Assembly: GCF_015694525.1 (NCBI RefSeq)
Contig: NZ_JADQDM010000006.1
Location: forward strand, 186,001-250,000
Length of the DNA stretch: 64,000 nt
DNA from: Hymenobacter ruricola
GTDB lineage: Bacteria; Bacteroidota; Bacteroidia; Cytophagales; Hymenobacteraceae
Reading direction: 5' to 3'
Under the pieces are notes generated by a model that saw only the letters and a program-made list of their open reading frames with translations, searched no databases and was not told where the DNA came from. How positions within the stretch are numbered: the first letter of the stretch is position 1; each line of letters opens with the position of its first letter. Shown one piece after another: positions 37,160-46,841 of the stretch. A program made the translations under genes and the position numbers.

Positions 37160-38248
37160 ATGAAATCTCCTTACATCTATTTGCGGGGCCTGCGCCACGC
37201 CGAGCACACCGTTTTCTCGGTTCAGGACGGCCAGAAATACTACCGCGACCCGCAGTTTGGCACCAACCAGGCGTATTCGAGCGGGCAGCAGGTGAAGCGC
37301 AGCATCATGGATGCGCTGACCACCGGCCTGAACGTGCCGCCCGCGCCCATCACCTTCAACTGGCAGGTGAAAAAGGGCAAGAAGGCCGAAGAGGTGCAGT
37401 TTGAGCAGAAGGAGCCGTGGTCGCCCTGCGACCCCACGCACGTCGACCAGCTGCTGGGCGGCTACATGCGGGCCGAAACCGGCGAGTTTACCATCAAGCG
37501 CCGCTCGCCGCTGTCGATTTCAGCCATGCGCCCGCTGCATCCGCTGCTGGGCGGCTTGGAGCAACAACGGGAAAACCTGACGTTTGACCGCACGTCGCAT
37601 CCCTCGCACCACCCCGTGCGGGTGCGCGATGAGAGCGGCAAAGAACTGTCCAAAGACGAGGTAGACGCTTTGCTGCTCAGCACCAAGCGCAACCTGCCCA
37701 ACCGCATCTGGATACCCGACCACAGCCGCGCCTCCGGCCTGTTTGTGTACGACGTGGCCGTGGATTTACGGACGCTATTTTGCGTATCCGTCAACACCCT
37801 GGAGCCGGAATTGCATCCGAGCAAAGTCGCTGACCTAAAAGTCCAGGGCTGGACCGAAAGCCGCAACGCATTTGGTCCGTGTCTGCTGGCCCCGCGTGAG
37901 CAGCGGGAAAAGTACATGCCGGCCCTGGCGCACGCCTTGGTCAACTGGCGCATTACCAGCAACCAGGCCCGCACCTTTAGCCTGATGGAGACGCTGGCCG
38001 TGGCCATCAGCGACAATGCGAACCACTTGGCGGGCGCCATTCGCGGGCAGCTGCGCGAAGACACCGAGCGCCCCACGGCCAAGCCCGTGCTGGACGAAAC
38101 CGCCGGGGCAAAGCTTTACACGGCATTGTCGGCCGGCGGATACATTGCCGGGGCTTATGGGGCGGCCGACGCCCTCGACCAAGCCGAGCAGGAAGTGCTG
38201 ACCCGCTTGCGGGCCTTCGACTACGAAAACCAGGACGTGCCCGCTTAG
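37160..38248 (+). CDS. cas7: CRISPR backbone subunit Cas7 (divergent)
   Basis: A 362-residue RAMP-like protein. The ATG at 37160, one base after the cas8 stop codon, is chosen over an in-frame ATG 48 bases earlier that lies inside cas8. The segment YSSGQQVKRSIMDAL (about 39-53) matches the SGQxxKRxI region of Cas7 proteins, and the C-terminal GGYIAGAYGAADALDQAE is Gly/Ala-rich. It differs from Csd2 of type I-C and from Cst2/DevR in its N-terminus. Several copies should coat the spacer part of the crRNA. Confidence 0.85.
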   Translation: MKSPYIYLRGLRHAEHTVFSVQDGQKYYRDPQFGTNQAYSSGQQVKRSIMDALTTGLNVPPAPITFNWQVKKGKKAEEVQFEQKEPWSPCDPTHVDQLLGGYMRAETGEFTIKRRSPLSISAMRPLHPLLGGLEQQRENLTFDRTSHPSHHPVRVRDESGKELSKDEVDALLLSTKRNLPNRIWIPDHSRASGLFVYDVAVDLRTLFCVSVNTLEPELHPSKVADLKVQGWTESRNAFGPCLLAPREQREKYMPALAHALVNWRITSNQARTFSLMETLAVAISDNANHLAGAIRGQLREDTERPTAKPVLDETAGAKLYTALSAGGYIAGAYGAADALDQAEQEVLTRLRAFDYENQDVPA

Positions 38249-38258
38249 CCAAGGCCTC

Positions 38259-38293
38259 AAAACGGGCTGTTTCCTGGCGAAGCAGCCCGTTTT
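38259..38293 (+). terminator. Hairpin with T run between cas7 and cas4
   Basis: AAAACGGGCTG pairs with CAGCCCGTTTT across a short loop and is followed by TTTTG. It sits in the only sizeable gap (70 bases) in the cas cluster and looks like a terminator or attenuator between effector and adaptation genes. Confidence 0.7.
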
Positions 38294-38318
38294 GCTTTGG
38301 TGCCCTCTCCCATTCGCC

Positions 38319-38867
38319 ATGCGCATCACCGGCAAGCACGTCAATTACTACCACATCTGCCGCCGCAAGCTGTGGCTGTTTCACAGCGGCATCAGCTTCC
38401 AGCAGACGCACGAGAACGTGGCCGATGGCACGCTGCTGCACGAAACGGCCTACCCGCAACGGGCCAAGCGCTACCGCGAGATTCAGATTGAGGGCATCAA
38501 GATTGATTTTTATGACCCGCACGACCGGGTGGTGCACGAAATCAAGCGCAGCAACAAGATGGAGCAGGCCAGCATTGCCCAGCTGCAATACTACCTGCTG
38601 GTGCTGGAGCGCCACGGCGTGGAAAACCCCACCGGCCTGCTGGAATACCCCAAGATTCGCCGCACCGAAACCGTGGTGCTCACCGAGGCCGACCGCGCCG
38701 CCATCGCGCAGTGGGAAGCGGCCATCGAGCAACTGGTGGAGCAGCCCACCTGCCCGCCCACCATCAACAAGCCCTTCTGCAAAAATTGCAGCTACTACGA
38801 CTTCTGCTACGTGAGTGAAGCCGGCGTGGAGCTGGACTTGCCCCCGCTTTCCCGCGACCACCTGTAA
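38319..38867 (+). CDS. cas4: CRISPR adaptation nuclease Cas4
   Basis: A 182-residue RecB-like nuclease. Four cysteines for an iron-sulfur cluster are present: Cys14 (YYHICRRKLWLF) and Cys154, Cys157 and Cys163 (FCKNCSYYDFC). The nuclease motif is spread over Asp63 (IKIDFYD), Glu74-Lys76 (VVHEIKRS) and Gln88-Tyr91 (AQLQYY). It trims pre-spacers and helps choose those next to a PAM. The ATG at 38319 begins at the conserved MRITGKHVNYY; an in-frame ATG 27 bases earlier is less likely. Confidence 0.95.
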   Translation: MRITGKHVNYYHICRRKLWLFHSGISFQQTHENVADGTLLHETAYPQRAKRYREIQIEGIKIDFYDPHDRVVHEIKRSNKMEQASIAQLQYYLLVLERHGVENPTGLLEYPKIRRTETVVLTEADRAAIAQWEAAIEQLVEQPTCPPTINKPFCKNCSYYDFCYVSEAGVELDLPPLSRDHL

Positions 38868-38881
38868 CCTCGGCCTTCGCG

Positions 38882-39892
38882 ATGAAGAAAACCTACTACC
38901 TCTTCAACCCCGGCCGCCTGAGCCGCGACAACAACACCCTCAAATACACCGCTTACACCGAGGACGGCGGCGAAGGCCAGACCCGCTTCCTGCCCGTGGA
39001 AGACGTGGCCGACTTCTACGTTTTCGGCTCGCTCGACGCCAACAGCGCCCTGTACAATTTCCTGGGCAAGAAGGGCATCTCGGTGCATTTCTTCGATTAT
39101 TACGAGCACTACACCGGCTCCTTTCTGGCCAAGGAGTACCTGCTGGCCGGTAAGCTGCAGGTAGCCCAGACCAGTCATTACACCTCCGGCAAAAAGCGGC
39201 AGGCCCTGGCCCGCAAGTTCGTGGAAGGCTCGGCCTTCAACTTGCTCAAAAACCTGCGCTACTACCAGAGCCGAGGCCGCGAGGTAGCCGCCGAAATCGC
39301 GCAGATTGAGCTTTATGTGGCCGCGCTGCCCCACGCCACCAGCATCCAGGAGCTGATGGGCTACGAGGGCAACATCCGCCAGACCTACTACCGCTGCTTC
39401 GAGCGGCTGGTGAGCGTGCCGGGCTTCACCTTCGGCCAGCGCAGCACCCAGCCGCCCCAAAACGAGCTCAATGCCCTGCTGAGCTTCGGCAACATGCTGT
39501 GCTACGCCGCCTGCCTGTCGCAGATTTACCACACCCAGCTCAACCCCACCATCAGCTTCCTGCACGAGCCCGGCCACCGCCGCTTCTCTCTGGCCCTCGA
39601 CCTGGCCGAAATCTTTAAGCCGCTGCTCGTGGACCGCACCATCTTCCGCGTCCTCAACAAGAAGGAAATTCAGCCCCAGCACTTCGTGCGCGAACTCGAC
39701 GGCTGCCTGCTCAAGGAATCGGGCCGCAAAATCTTCGTCGAAGTCTTCGCCCAGCGCCTCAAAGAAACCTTCCGTCACCGCCGCCTCGACCGCATCATCA
39801 CCTACCAGCACCTCATCAAGCTCGAATGCTACAAGCTAACCAAGCATCTGATGGGCATCGAAGAATATCAACCCTTTAAGTCCTGGTGGTAA
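38882..39892 (+). CDS. cas1: CRISPR integrase Cas1
   Basis: A 336-residue Cas1 of the type I-B kind, starting MKKTYYLFNPGRLSRDNNTLKY. The metal ligands are Glu162 (GYEGNIRQTYY), His228 (FLHEPGHRRFSLALDLAE) and Glu243. With Cas2 it inserts new spacers at the leader end of the array. It begins 14 bases after cas4 and ends four bases before cas2, a tight adaptation operon. Confidence 0.97.
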   Translation: MKKTYYLFNPGRLSRDNNTLKYTAYTEDGGEGQTRFLPVEDVADFYVFGSLDANSALYNFLGKKGISVHFFDYYEHYTGSFLAKEYLLAGKLQVAQTSHYTSGKKRQALARKFVEGSAFNLLKNLRYYQSRGREVAAEIAQIELYVAALPHATSIQELMGYEGNIRQTYYRCFERLVSVPGFTFGQRSTQPPQNELNALLSFGNMLCYAACLSQIYHTQLNPTISFLHEPGHRRFSLALDLAEIFKPLLVDRTIFRVLNKKEIQPQHFVRELDGCLLKESGRKIFVEVFAQRLKETFRHRRLDRIITYQHLIKLECYKLTKHLMGIEEYQPFKSWW

Positions 39893-39896
39893 GCGT

Positions 39897-40160
39897 ATGT
39901 ACGTTCTGCTGGTATATGACATCCGCGAAAAGCGCGTGGGCAAGATGCTGAAGCTTTGCCGGCGCTACCTGAACTGGATTCAAAACTCCGTGTTTGAAGG
40001 TGAAATTTCCGAGGTGAAACTGAAGGAACTGCTGCTGAAGGCAGAGTCGTTTTTGGATTTGAATGAGGACAGCGTCCTCGTTTTCAAAAGCCGCAGCCAG
40101 CAATGGCTGGAAAAGGAAGTTCTCGGCCAGGAACGCAGCCGATTAGGCGATTTTTTATAA
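39897..40160 (+). CDS. cas2: CRISPR adaptation protein Cas2
   Basis: An 87-residue protein beginning MYVLLVYDIREKRVGKMLKLCRRYL with the conserved Asp8 and the NWIQNSVFEGE segment typical of Cas2 ferredoxin-fold dimers. It is the scaffold of the Cas1-Cas2 integrase. It is the last cas gene and is followed directly by the leader and array. Confidence 0.97.
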   Translation: MYVLLVYDIREKRVGKMLKLCRRYLNWIQNSVFEGEISEVKLKELLLKAESFLDLNEDSVLVFKSRSQQWLEKEVLGQERSRLGDFL

Positions 40161-40366
40161 GCCCAACTAGTCGTCGCCCGCTGCTTTGCTGGAAAACCGT
40201 TTGGCCCTACCAGGGTTACGCTTAAGTTAAACCACTCATTACCTGAGTCGTCGCTCCCCTACCCTTTTCCCGCTACCGCTGACCGACGACTTTTCTACTC
40301 TTTTTTGGGCCCTGCGACCTGTGTTTTTAAAGCGCTAAGGGCTATTTTTGTCCGTATAGGCATCGG
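40161..40366 (+). promoter_or_regulatory. CRISPR leader with promoter
   Basis: This 206-base non-coding region separates cas2 from the first repeat. A TATTTTTG box at 40343-40350 matches the TAnnTTTG minus-7 element. A weak minus-33 (TGTG at 40320-40323) lies at the exact 19-base spacing, predicting a transcript that starts a few bases before repeat 1. AGTCGTCG occurs twice (40169, 40246) and once inverted (CGACGACT from 40284). These may be binding sites for the integrase or a host factor. Confidence 0.8.
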
Positions 40367-43300
40367 ACTTCAATCGGACTGTGTGGAATTGAAATGGGTA
40401 GCTCAAGTGGATAGAGCCCTGTCCCCGAAGAAACTTCAATCGGACTGTGTGGAATTGAAATACTCGTAGCCGATGTGGAAGGCCCCCTTCGAGCCTTACT
40501 TCAATCGGACTGTGTGGAATTGAAATAGGGCCGCCCAGTGGCTGGAACGACTCGGCGCGTCCACTTCAATCGGACTGTGTGGAATTGAAATCGTTCACCG
40601 ACCGCACCCTGGCGAACCGCGCCGAGAACTTCAATCGGACTGTGTGGAATTGAAATTGGGTAACGGCAAAAGGAAAGGTCCAGGACCTGGACACTTCAAT
40701 CGGACTGTGTGGAATTGAAATGGGTCATGAAGCGGACTTCTTTGTGCAAGTCGGGGCACTTCAATCGGACTGTGTGGAATTGAAATGCTTCCAGGCGCGG
40801 GCCTCCGTTGACCCGCACCGCCACTTCAATCGGACTGTGTGGAATTGAAATAACTGAATTCGCTGCCGAAATGAAGGCTATTTTTAGACTTCAATCGGAC
40901 TGTGTGGAATTGAAATTGTCGACCTACCTGGGCAACTCGGCAAACTTCAAACACTTCAATCGGACTGTGTGGAATTGAAATTTGTAAGTCAGGGCAAAGT
41001 TGGCGGGCGTCTGCAAGGCGAAACTTCAATCGGACTGTGTGGAATTGAAATGCTACCTACGGGCTTAAAAAACGACCCGTATTTTCACTTCAATCGGACT
41101 GTGTGGAATTGAAATGACAGTAAAAGCCTTAGTCGCCGCGGGCGCGCTCTTACTTCAATCGGACTGTGTGGAATTGAAATACGGCGTAGGGTTTTCGGCA
41201 TTCCTGAACGGCGGGCACTTCAATCGGACTGTGTGGAATTGAAATAGCGCCAGGCAGATGCGCGAAAACAGCCCGACCGACTTCAATCGGACTGTGTGGA
41301 ATTGAAATACCGTAAAGTATCACTATTACGACCAGGGCGTCAGCACTTCAATCGGACTGTGTGGAATTGAAATGCGGAACGGGCTTGCTCCTGTTCGTAC
41401 TTCGTCGTCACTTCAATCGGACTGTGTGGAATTGAAATAGGGCTTCGGCCTTCATTTCGCGCAGGTCCGACTGACTTCAATCGGACTGTGTGGAATTGAA
41501 ATAGGTATAGTCGGTTTGCATATCGGCGAAGCCCAGCGACTTCAATCGGACTGTGTGGAATTGAAATGTTTACCTGGGCGGCCTGAAATTCACGGCGGAC
41601 GTCACTTCAATCGGACTGTGTGGAATTGAAATAGGGCCTGGCAACCCTGGACGCGGCTATCGCTCAGAACTTCAATCGGACTGTGTGGAATTGAAATTGC
41701 TGACCAAAGCGGGCCTGAACCCCAACGACGACGACTTCAATCGGACTGTGTGGAATTGAAATGAGAAGAAGCCCCAGCACCACGCGCCGCTCGGATGACT
41801 TCAATCGGACTGTGTGGAATTGAAATGGTATCCACGTCGCCACGCCGTTGTTCCAAAACCACAACTTCAATCGGACTGTGTGGAATTGAAATGACGACAA
41901 AACCGGGAAAATGGACGACTTGCTGGGGACTTCAATCGGACTGTGTGGAATTGAAATAGCGAAGAAACCGCCTAACCCCCACGACCCATGTCCACTTCAA
42001 TCGGACTGTGTGGAATTGAAATGGCATTGCCGCCCTGCAACAGCAGCAGAACGCCGCCACTTCAATCGGACTGTGTGGAATTGAAATGCGTGAAGCGCAG
42101 ATATTTCGCTCTGTGCTGGCAATGACTTCAATCGGACTGTGTGGAATTGAAATGCTGCCCGCCGCCCCCACTCCCCAAGAAGCCCCCGCACTTCAATCGG
42201 ACTGTGTGGAATTGAAATACGGCATGGCGTCCTTCCAGCAGGCAGGCGGCTAGCACTTCAATCGGACTGTGTGGAATTGAAATTGATTACGGACATGCCC
42301 TACCTCACCACTAACCTGACTTCAATCGGACTGTGTGGAATTGAAATATCAGCATTGAGCGCACCGACGCAGCTACGGCGGTGACTTCAATCGGACTGTG
42401 TGGAATTGAAATGTCAGCTTTCGGCAGAATCCTGAACTTGACCTTGAACTTCAATCGGACTGTGTGGAATTGAAATAACGGCATCTTCCACCGCTACCAC
42501 GACGAAGCCGAGACTTCAATCGGACTGTGTGGAATTGAAATCATCCTACTGCGCCCGGTGCCGGGAGGGCCGGATGGACTTCAATCGGACTGTGTGGAAT
42601 TGAAATTTCGGGGGCTTCGTATTTGGTGCCGGTGCGGGTGTGACTTCAATCGGACTGTGTGGAATTGAAATTCGAAACCGAAGAAAAGCTAGCCGATTTC
42701 AGCATCTAACTTCAATCGGACTGTGTGGAATTGAAATTGGCTGATGAAATACCTGAGCAACCCGCCCAGCGGCAAGCCCAACTTCAATCGGACTGTGTGG
42801 AATTGAAATATCAATCCAAAGAACGGACCGACCGTTATGCTGGCCACTTCAATCGGACTGTGTGGAATTGAAATGGAGCTTCGCGGCGGCCGTTTGGATG
42901 CTGTCGCCGGCACTTCAATCGGACTGTGTGGAATTGAAATCACCACCCTGGACCTGAAGCTGCTCACCGACGAGCTACTTCAATCGGACTGTGTGGAATT
43001 GAAATTGAAAAAGACTGTCAGAAAACAGGCCAAAGAGCTGGAACTTCAATCGGACTGTGTGGAATTGAAATGATGAGAGAAGGCAGAAAGTACACGAACA
43101 GGCAGAAACTTCAATCGGACTGTGTGGAATTGAAATCGGTGGAGGTGGTGCCGCCGTTGCGCCGGGGGGGCAACTTCAATCGGACTGTGTGGAATTGAAA
43201 TTAGGTCCAGGGTAACGGTGACACGGCCGCCGTTCGGACTTCAATCGGACTGTGTGGAATTGAAATGAGGTGGTTCCGCTTCCGAAGCATCGGATTCGGC

Positions 43301-46300
43301 GCACTTCAATCGGACTGTGTGGAATTGAAATAGCAACTGGGTGTTCTTTTTTGGGTCGGGCTGGGCAACTTCAATCGGACTGTGTGGAATTGAAATTGAA
43401 CACCGGTGGCGGGGCCGCGGCCACCGGTGCCGGACTTCAATCGGACTGTGTGGAATTGAAATGACGCCACCGCTTCGCTCTCGCCGGACGCCGCCACCCG
43501 CACTTCAATCGGACTGTGTGGAATTGAAATCGGGACGGCCACGCGATAACAAAGCCAAAAAACGGGACTTCAATCGGACTGTGTGGAATTGAAATAAAGT
43601 TGCCCGCGCGCGGGGCTGGCCTGGCTATGCACTTCAATCGGACTGTGTGGAATTGAAATGGACAGGCCCAATTCCCGGGAGATGCGCTTCATCTGACTTC
43701 AATCGGACTGTGTGGAATTGAAATTAAGGAACACCGGCCTCGTTGTGTTGAGAGAGGTAAACTTCAATCGGACTGTGTGGAATTGAAATTTAGGTCCAGG
43801 GTGGAGCCGGCGGCGCGGGCGGTTTACTTCAATCGGACTGTGTGGAATTGAAATGGGAGGCGGGCCGGTACGTGCTGCGCTACACTGACACTTCAATCGG
43901 ACTGTGTGGAATTGAAATGCCGCTGCCCTGGTAGCTGCTCCTACGGTAGCCGCACTTCAATCGGACTGTGTGGAATTGAAATGCGTGAGCGGGGTGTAGG
44001 TGCCTTCCGGCGGGTTGACTTCAATCGGACTGTGTGGAATTGAAATTTGCTGACCTTGAAGCGGTAGCGCGTGCCCGTCACAACTTCAATCGGACTGTGT
44101 GGAATTGAAATTATCGGCTCAAACCCATCTGCGTGCCCAAACCCACACTTCAATCGGACTGTGTGGAATTGAAATATTGGCAAAGCCGCGACTTTGACGA
44201 CCCATTCACCCCACTTCAATCGGACTGTGTGGAATTGAAATGCCCTAGCTGTTGGGCAAAAAGGCCAGTAAGGCGGCCACTTCAATCGGACTGTGTGGAA
44301 TTGAAATACGAAGTGCGCCGGCTGGCCGATGCCAACCGCGAGCACTTCAATCGGACTGTGTGGAATTGAAATAAGCCTACGCAGCCCTGCGCCAGATGCC
44401 GGCACCGGACTTCAATCGGACTGTGTGGAATTGAAATTTTCTTGGCCGCTAGTTCTTTTTGCCGGTTGCGCAGGACTTCAATCGGACTGTGTGGAATTGA
44501 AATTTGAGTGAGGAAAAACCTTGCGCGATGGAGACGTCGGACTTCAATCGGACTGTGTGGAATTGAAATATGAGGCGCCGCGCGTGAAAGTGCCGTTCGG
44601 CCCACACTTCAATCGGACTGTGTGGAATTGAAATTGTGGAAGGCGCTGGGCATCGGCCCGGTCCGTCAAACTTCAATCGGACTGTGTGGAATTGAAATTC
44701 GACGGTGAACGACTTGTGGCCGCGGGCAGCCAGCAACTTCAATCGGACTGTGTGGAATTGAAATTGAAGGCGCCCACCAACAAGCCAGCCGCCGCGATGA
44801 CTTCAATCGGACTGTGTGGAATTGAAATATAACAAGGACTTGGATGCCCTGCTGGAAAAGCAGGACTTCAATCGGACTGTGTGGAATTGAAATATCTACG
44901 GGCAAGCTGAAATTGCCTATAAGCGCATGACTTCAATCGGACTGTGTGGAATTGAAATACGGAAAAGGCCAAGCCTGAGAAGGCCGACGCCCAGACTTCA
45001 ATCGGACTGTGTGGAATTGAAATTTCATTTATCGCCGCCGCCCGCAACTTCTGCACTCCACTTCAATCGGACTGTGTGGAATTGAAATTGGTGTTGGGCT
45101 GGCAGGTAAAGCAGGGGTGCGTGAACTTCAATCGGACTGTGTGGAATTGAAATAAATGCGCCAGAAACCGCTCCGCCGCCTCAAGCACTTCAATCGGACT
45201 GTGTGGAATTGAAATCCTTTGGCGCCGGCCAGAGCGCGGGCTTCGGCTTTGGACTTCAATCGGACTGTGTGGAATTGAAATCCGGGAGCTCGTCCGGCAA
45301 CTGCCGCGGCGCGGTTACTTCAATCGGACTGTGTGGAATTGAAATTGATGGTGGGGGTGGCGGGCGTTGCCGGCGGTTGTGGACTTCAATCGGACTGTGT
45401 GGAATTGAAATGAGAAACGCGTGTCCTGTGTTGCGCAGGCCGCTGTACTTCAATCGGACTGTGTGGAATTGAAATTAGCCGTTGCCGGTTGGGTCCATTT
45501 GGGCCCGGAATACTTCAATCGGACTGTGTGGAATTGAAATAACACTTAACCGCCCACTAACCCCGGGCCTCGCCCCACTTCAATCGGACTGTGTGGAATT
45601 GAAATGATAGAATTGAAAGGCGGGCAATTTCATTGAAATAGGACTTCAATCGGACTGTGTGGAATTGAAATTGCTCGACGACGTGTACCAGGCCGCGCGC
45701 GATAGGGACTTCAATCGGACTGTGTGGAATTGAAATTCGACTATCGCGGGGGCTGGCACGTCGGACGCACGGACTTCAATCGGACTGTGTGGAATTGAAA
45801 TGGGGGTGTAGTGCAAGTGCCGGCGGGTGACGCCTTCACTTCAATCGGACTGTGTGGAATTGAAATAACTCGCGGTGGGCGGGGCCGCCTCGCGGTCGTT
45901 GCGGACTTCAATCGGACTGTGTGGAATTGAAATATGGTATGTAAGCAGCGAGCGCGGCCGCGTACACCCACTTCAATCGGACTGTGTGGAATTGAAATTG
46001 AACGCGGCGTTTAAGGCCGGCAAGATTACGGCCGAACTTCAATCGGACTGTGTAGAATTGAAATGATTGTGGAGGAATTGATGGAAACCCGCACCCAGAC
46101 ACTTCAATCGGACTGTGTGGAATTGAAATAAAGTTGCCCGCGCGCGGGCCTGGCCTCGCTATGCCACTTCAATCGGACTGTGTGGAATTGAAATAGTTAA
46201 AAGCGCAGCTCTCGCAAGAACGCTTCAACGACTTCAATCGGACTGTGTGGAATTGAAATTGCGGTTGGCTTTAGCCTGTACGTGGAACAGTACGAACTTC

Positions 46301-46716
46301 AATCGGACTGTGTGGAATTGAAATATCCTACAATGCCGGCGCCGCTCCTTCAGCAGCCGCACTTCAATCGGACTGTGTGGAATTGAAATATCTACGGGCA
46401 AGCTGAAATTGCCTATAAGCGCATGACTTCAATCGGACTGTGTGGAATTGAAATATCGTACTGCGCCCGGTGCCGGGAGGGCCGGATGGGACTTCAATCG
46501 GACTGTGTGGAATTGAAATAAAGGGGCCGTTTCCAAGGTCACGGCCGACGTGCGCGACTTCAATCGGACTGTGTGGAATTGAAATACCACGACTCAAACA
46601 ACCGTCACCGGCGACAACTACACTTCAATCGGACTGTGTGGAATTGAAATGACATGTCCAACGGATACAAGAGCCCACAGACATAGCACTTCAATCGGAC
46701 TGTGTGGAATTGAAAT
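40367..46716 (+). CRISPR. CRISPR array, 98 repeats and 97 spacers
   Basis: The 29-base repeat reads ACTTCAATCGGACTG followed by TGTGGAATTGAAAT. I located 98 copies by hand, the first at 40367-40395 and the last at 46688-46716. The ends TTCAAT and ATTGAA are complementary, and the 3' end ATTGAAAT fits the usual 8-base I-B crRNA handle. Spacers are mostly 35-37 bases, with extremes of 33 (before 45187), 41 (before 41023) and 43 (before 42781). Only repeat 88 (46036-46064) carries a substitution, G to A in the TGTGG segment; the terminal repeat is intact. Spacers are more G+C-rich than the repeat. Leader, promoter box and handle all point to plus-strand transcription. Confidence 0.99.
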
Positions 46717-46841
46717 TATTGTCTGATTAAGCATAACAATTAGCTTTTGCACACAAAACTTCAACTGCCTCCAACAGCATTGTTGAGCGCAACGATATCT
46801 TCCGTTGTTGTCGGTTACCTCCTCCAAAAGAAATTCTAAAA

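Noticed and set aside
32313..40160. Assignment of the CRISPR system as type I-C or type III
   Set aside because: A separate Cas6 with its glycine-rich loop and the ATTGAAAT handle argue against I-C. There is no Cas10 or Csm/Cmr gene, and Cas3 is intact, which rules out type III alone.
40800..46700. Many short open frames on both strands with recurring peptides such as ISIPHSPIEV, FQFHTVRLK and LQSDCVELK
   Set aside because: They are translations of the CRISPR repeat in different frames joined through spacers; no gene is present inside the array.
46717..46841. Attachment site or insertion sequence end after the array
   Set aside because: No direct repeat of the left junction, terminal inverted repeat or transposase fragment could be found by eye.
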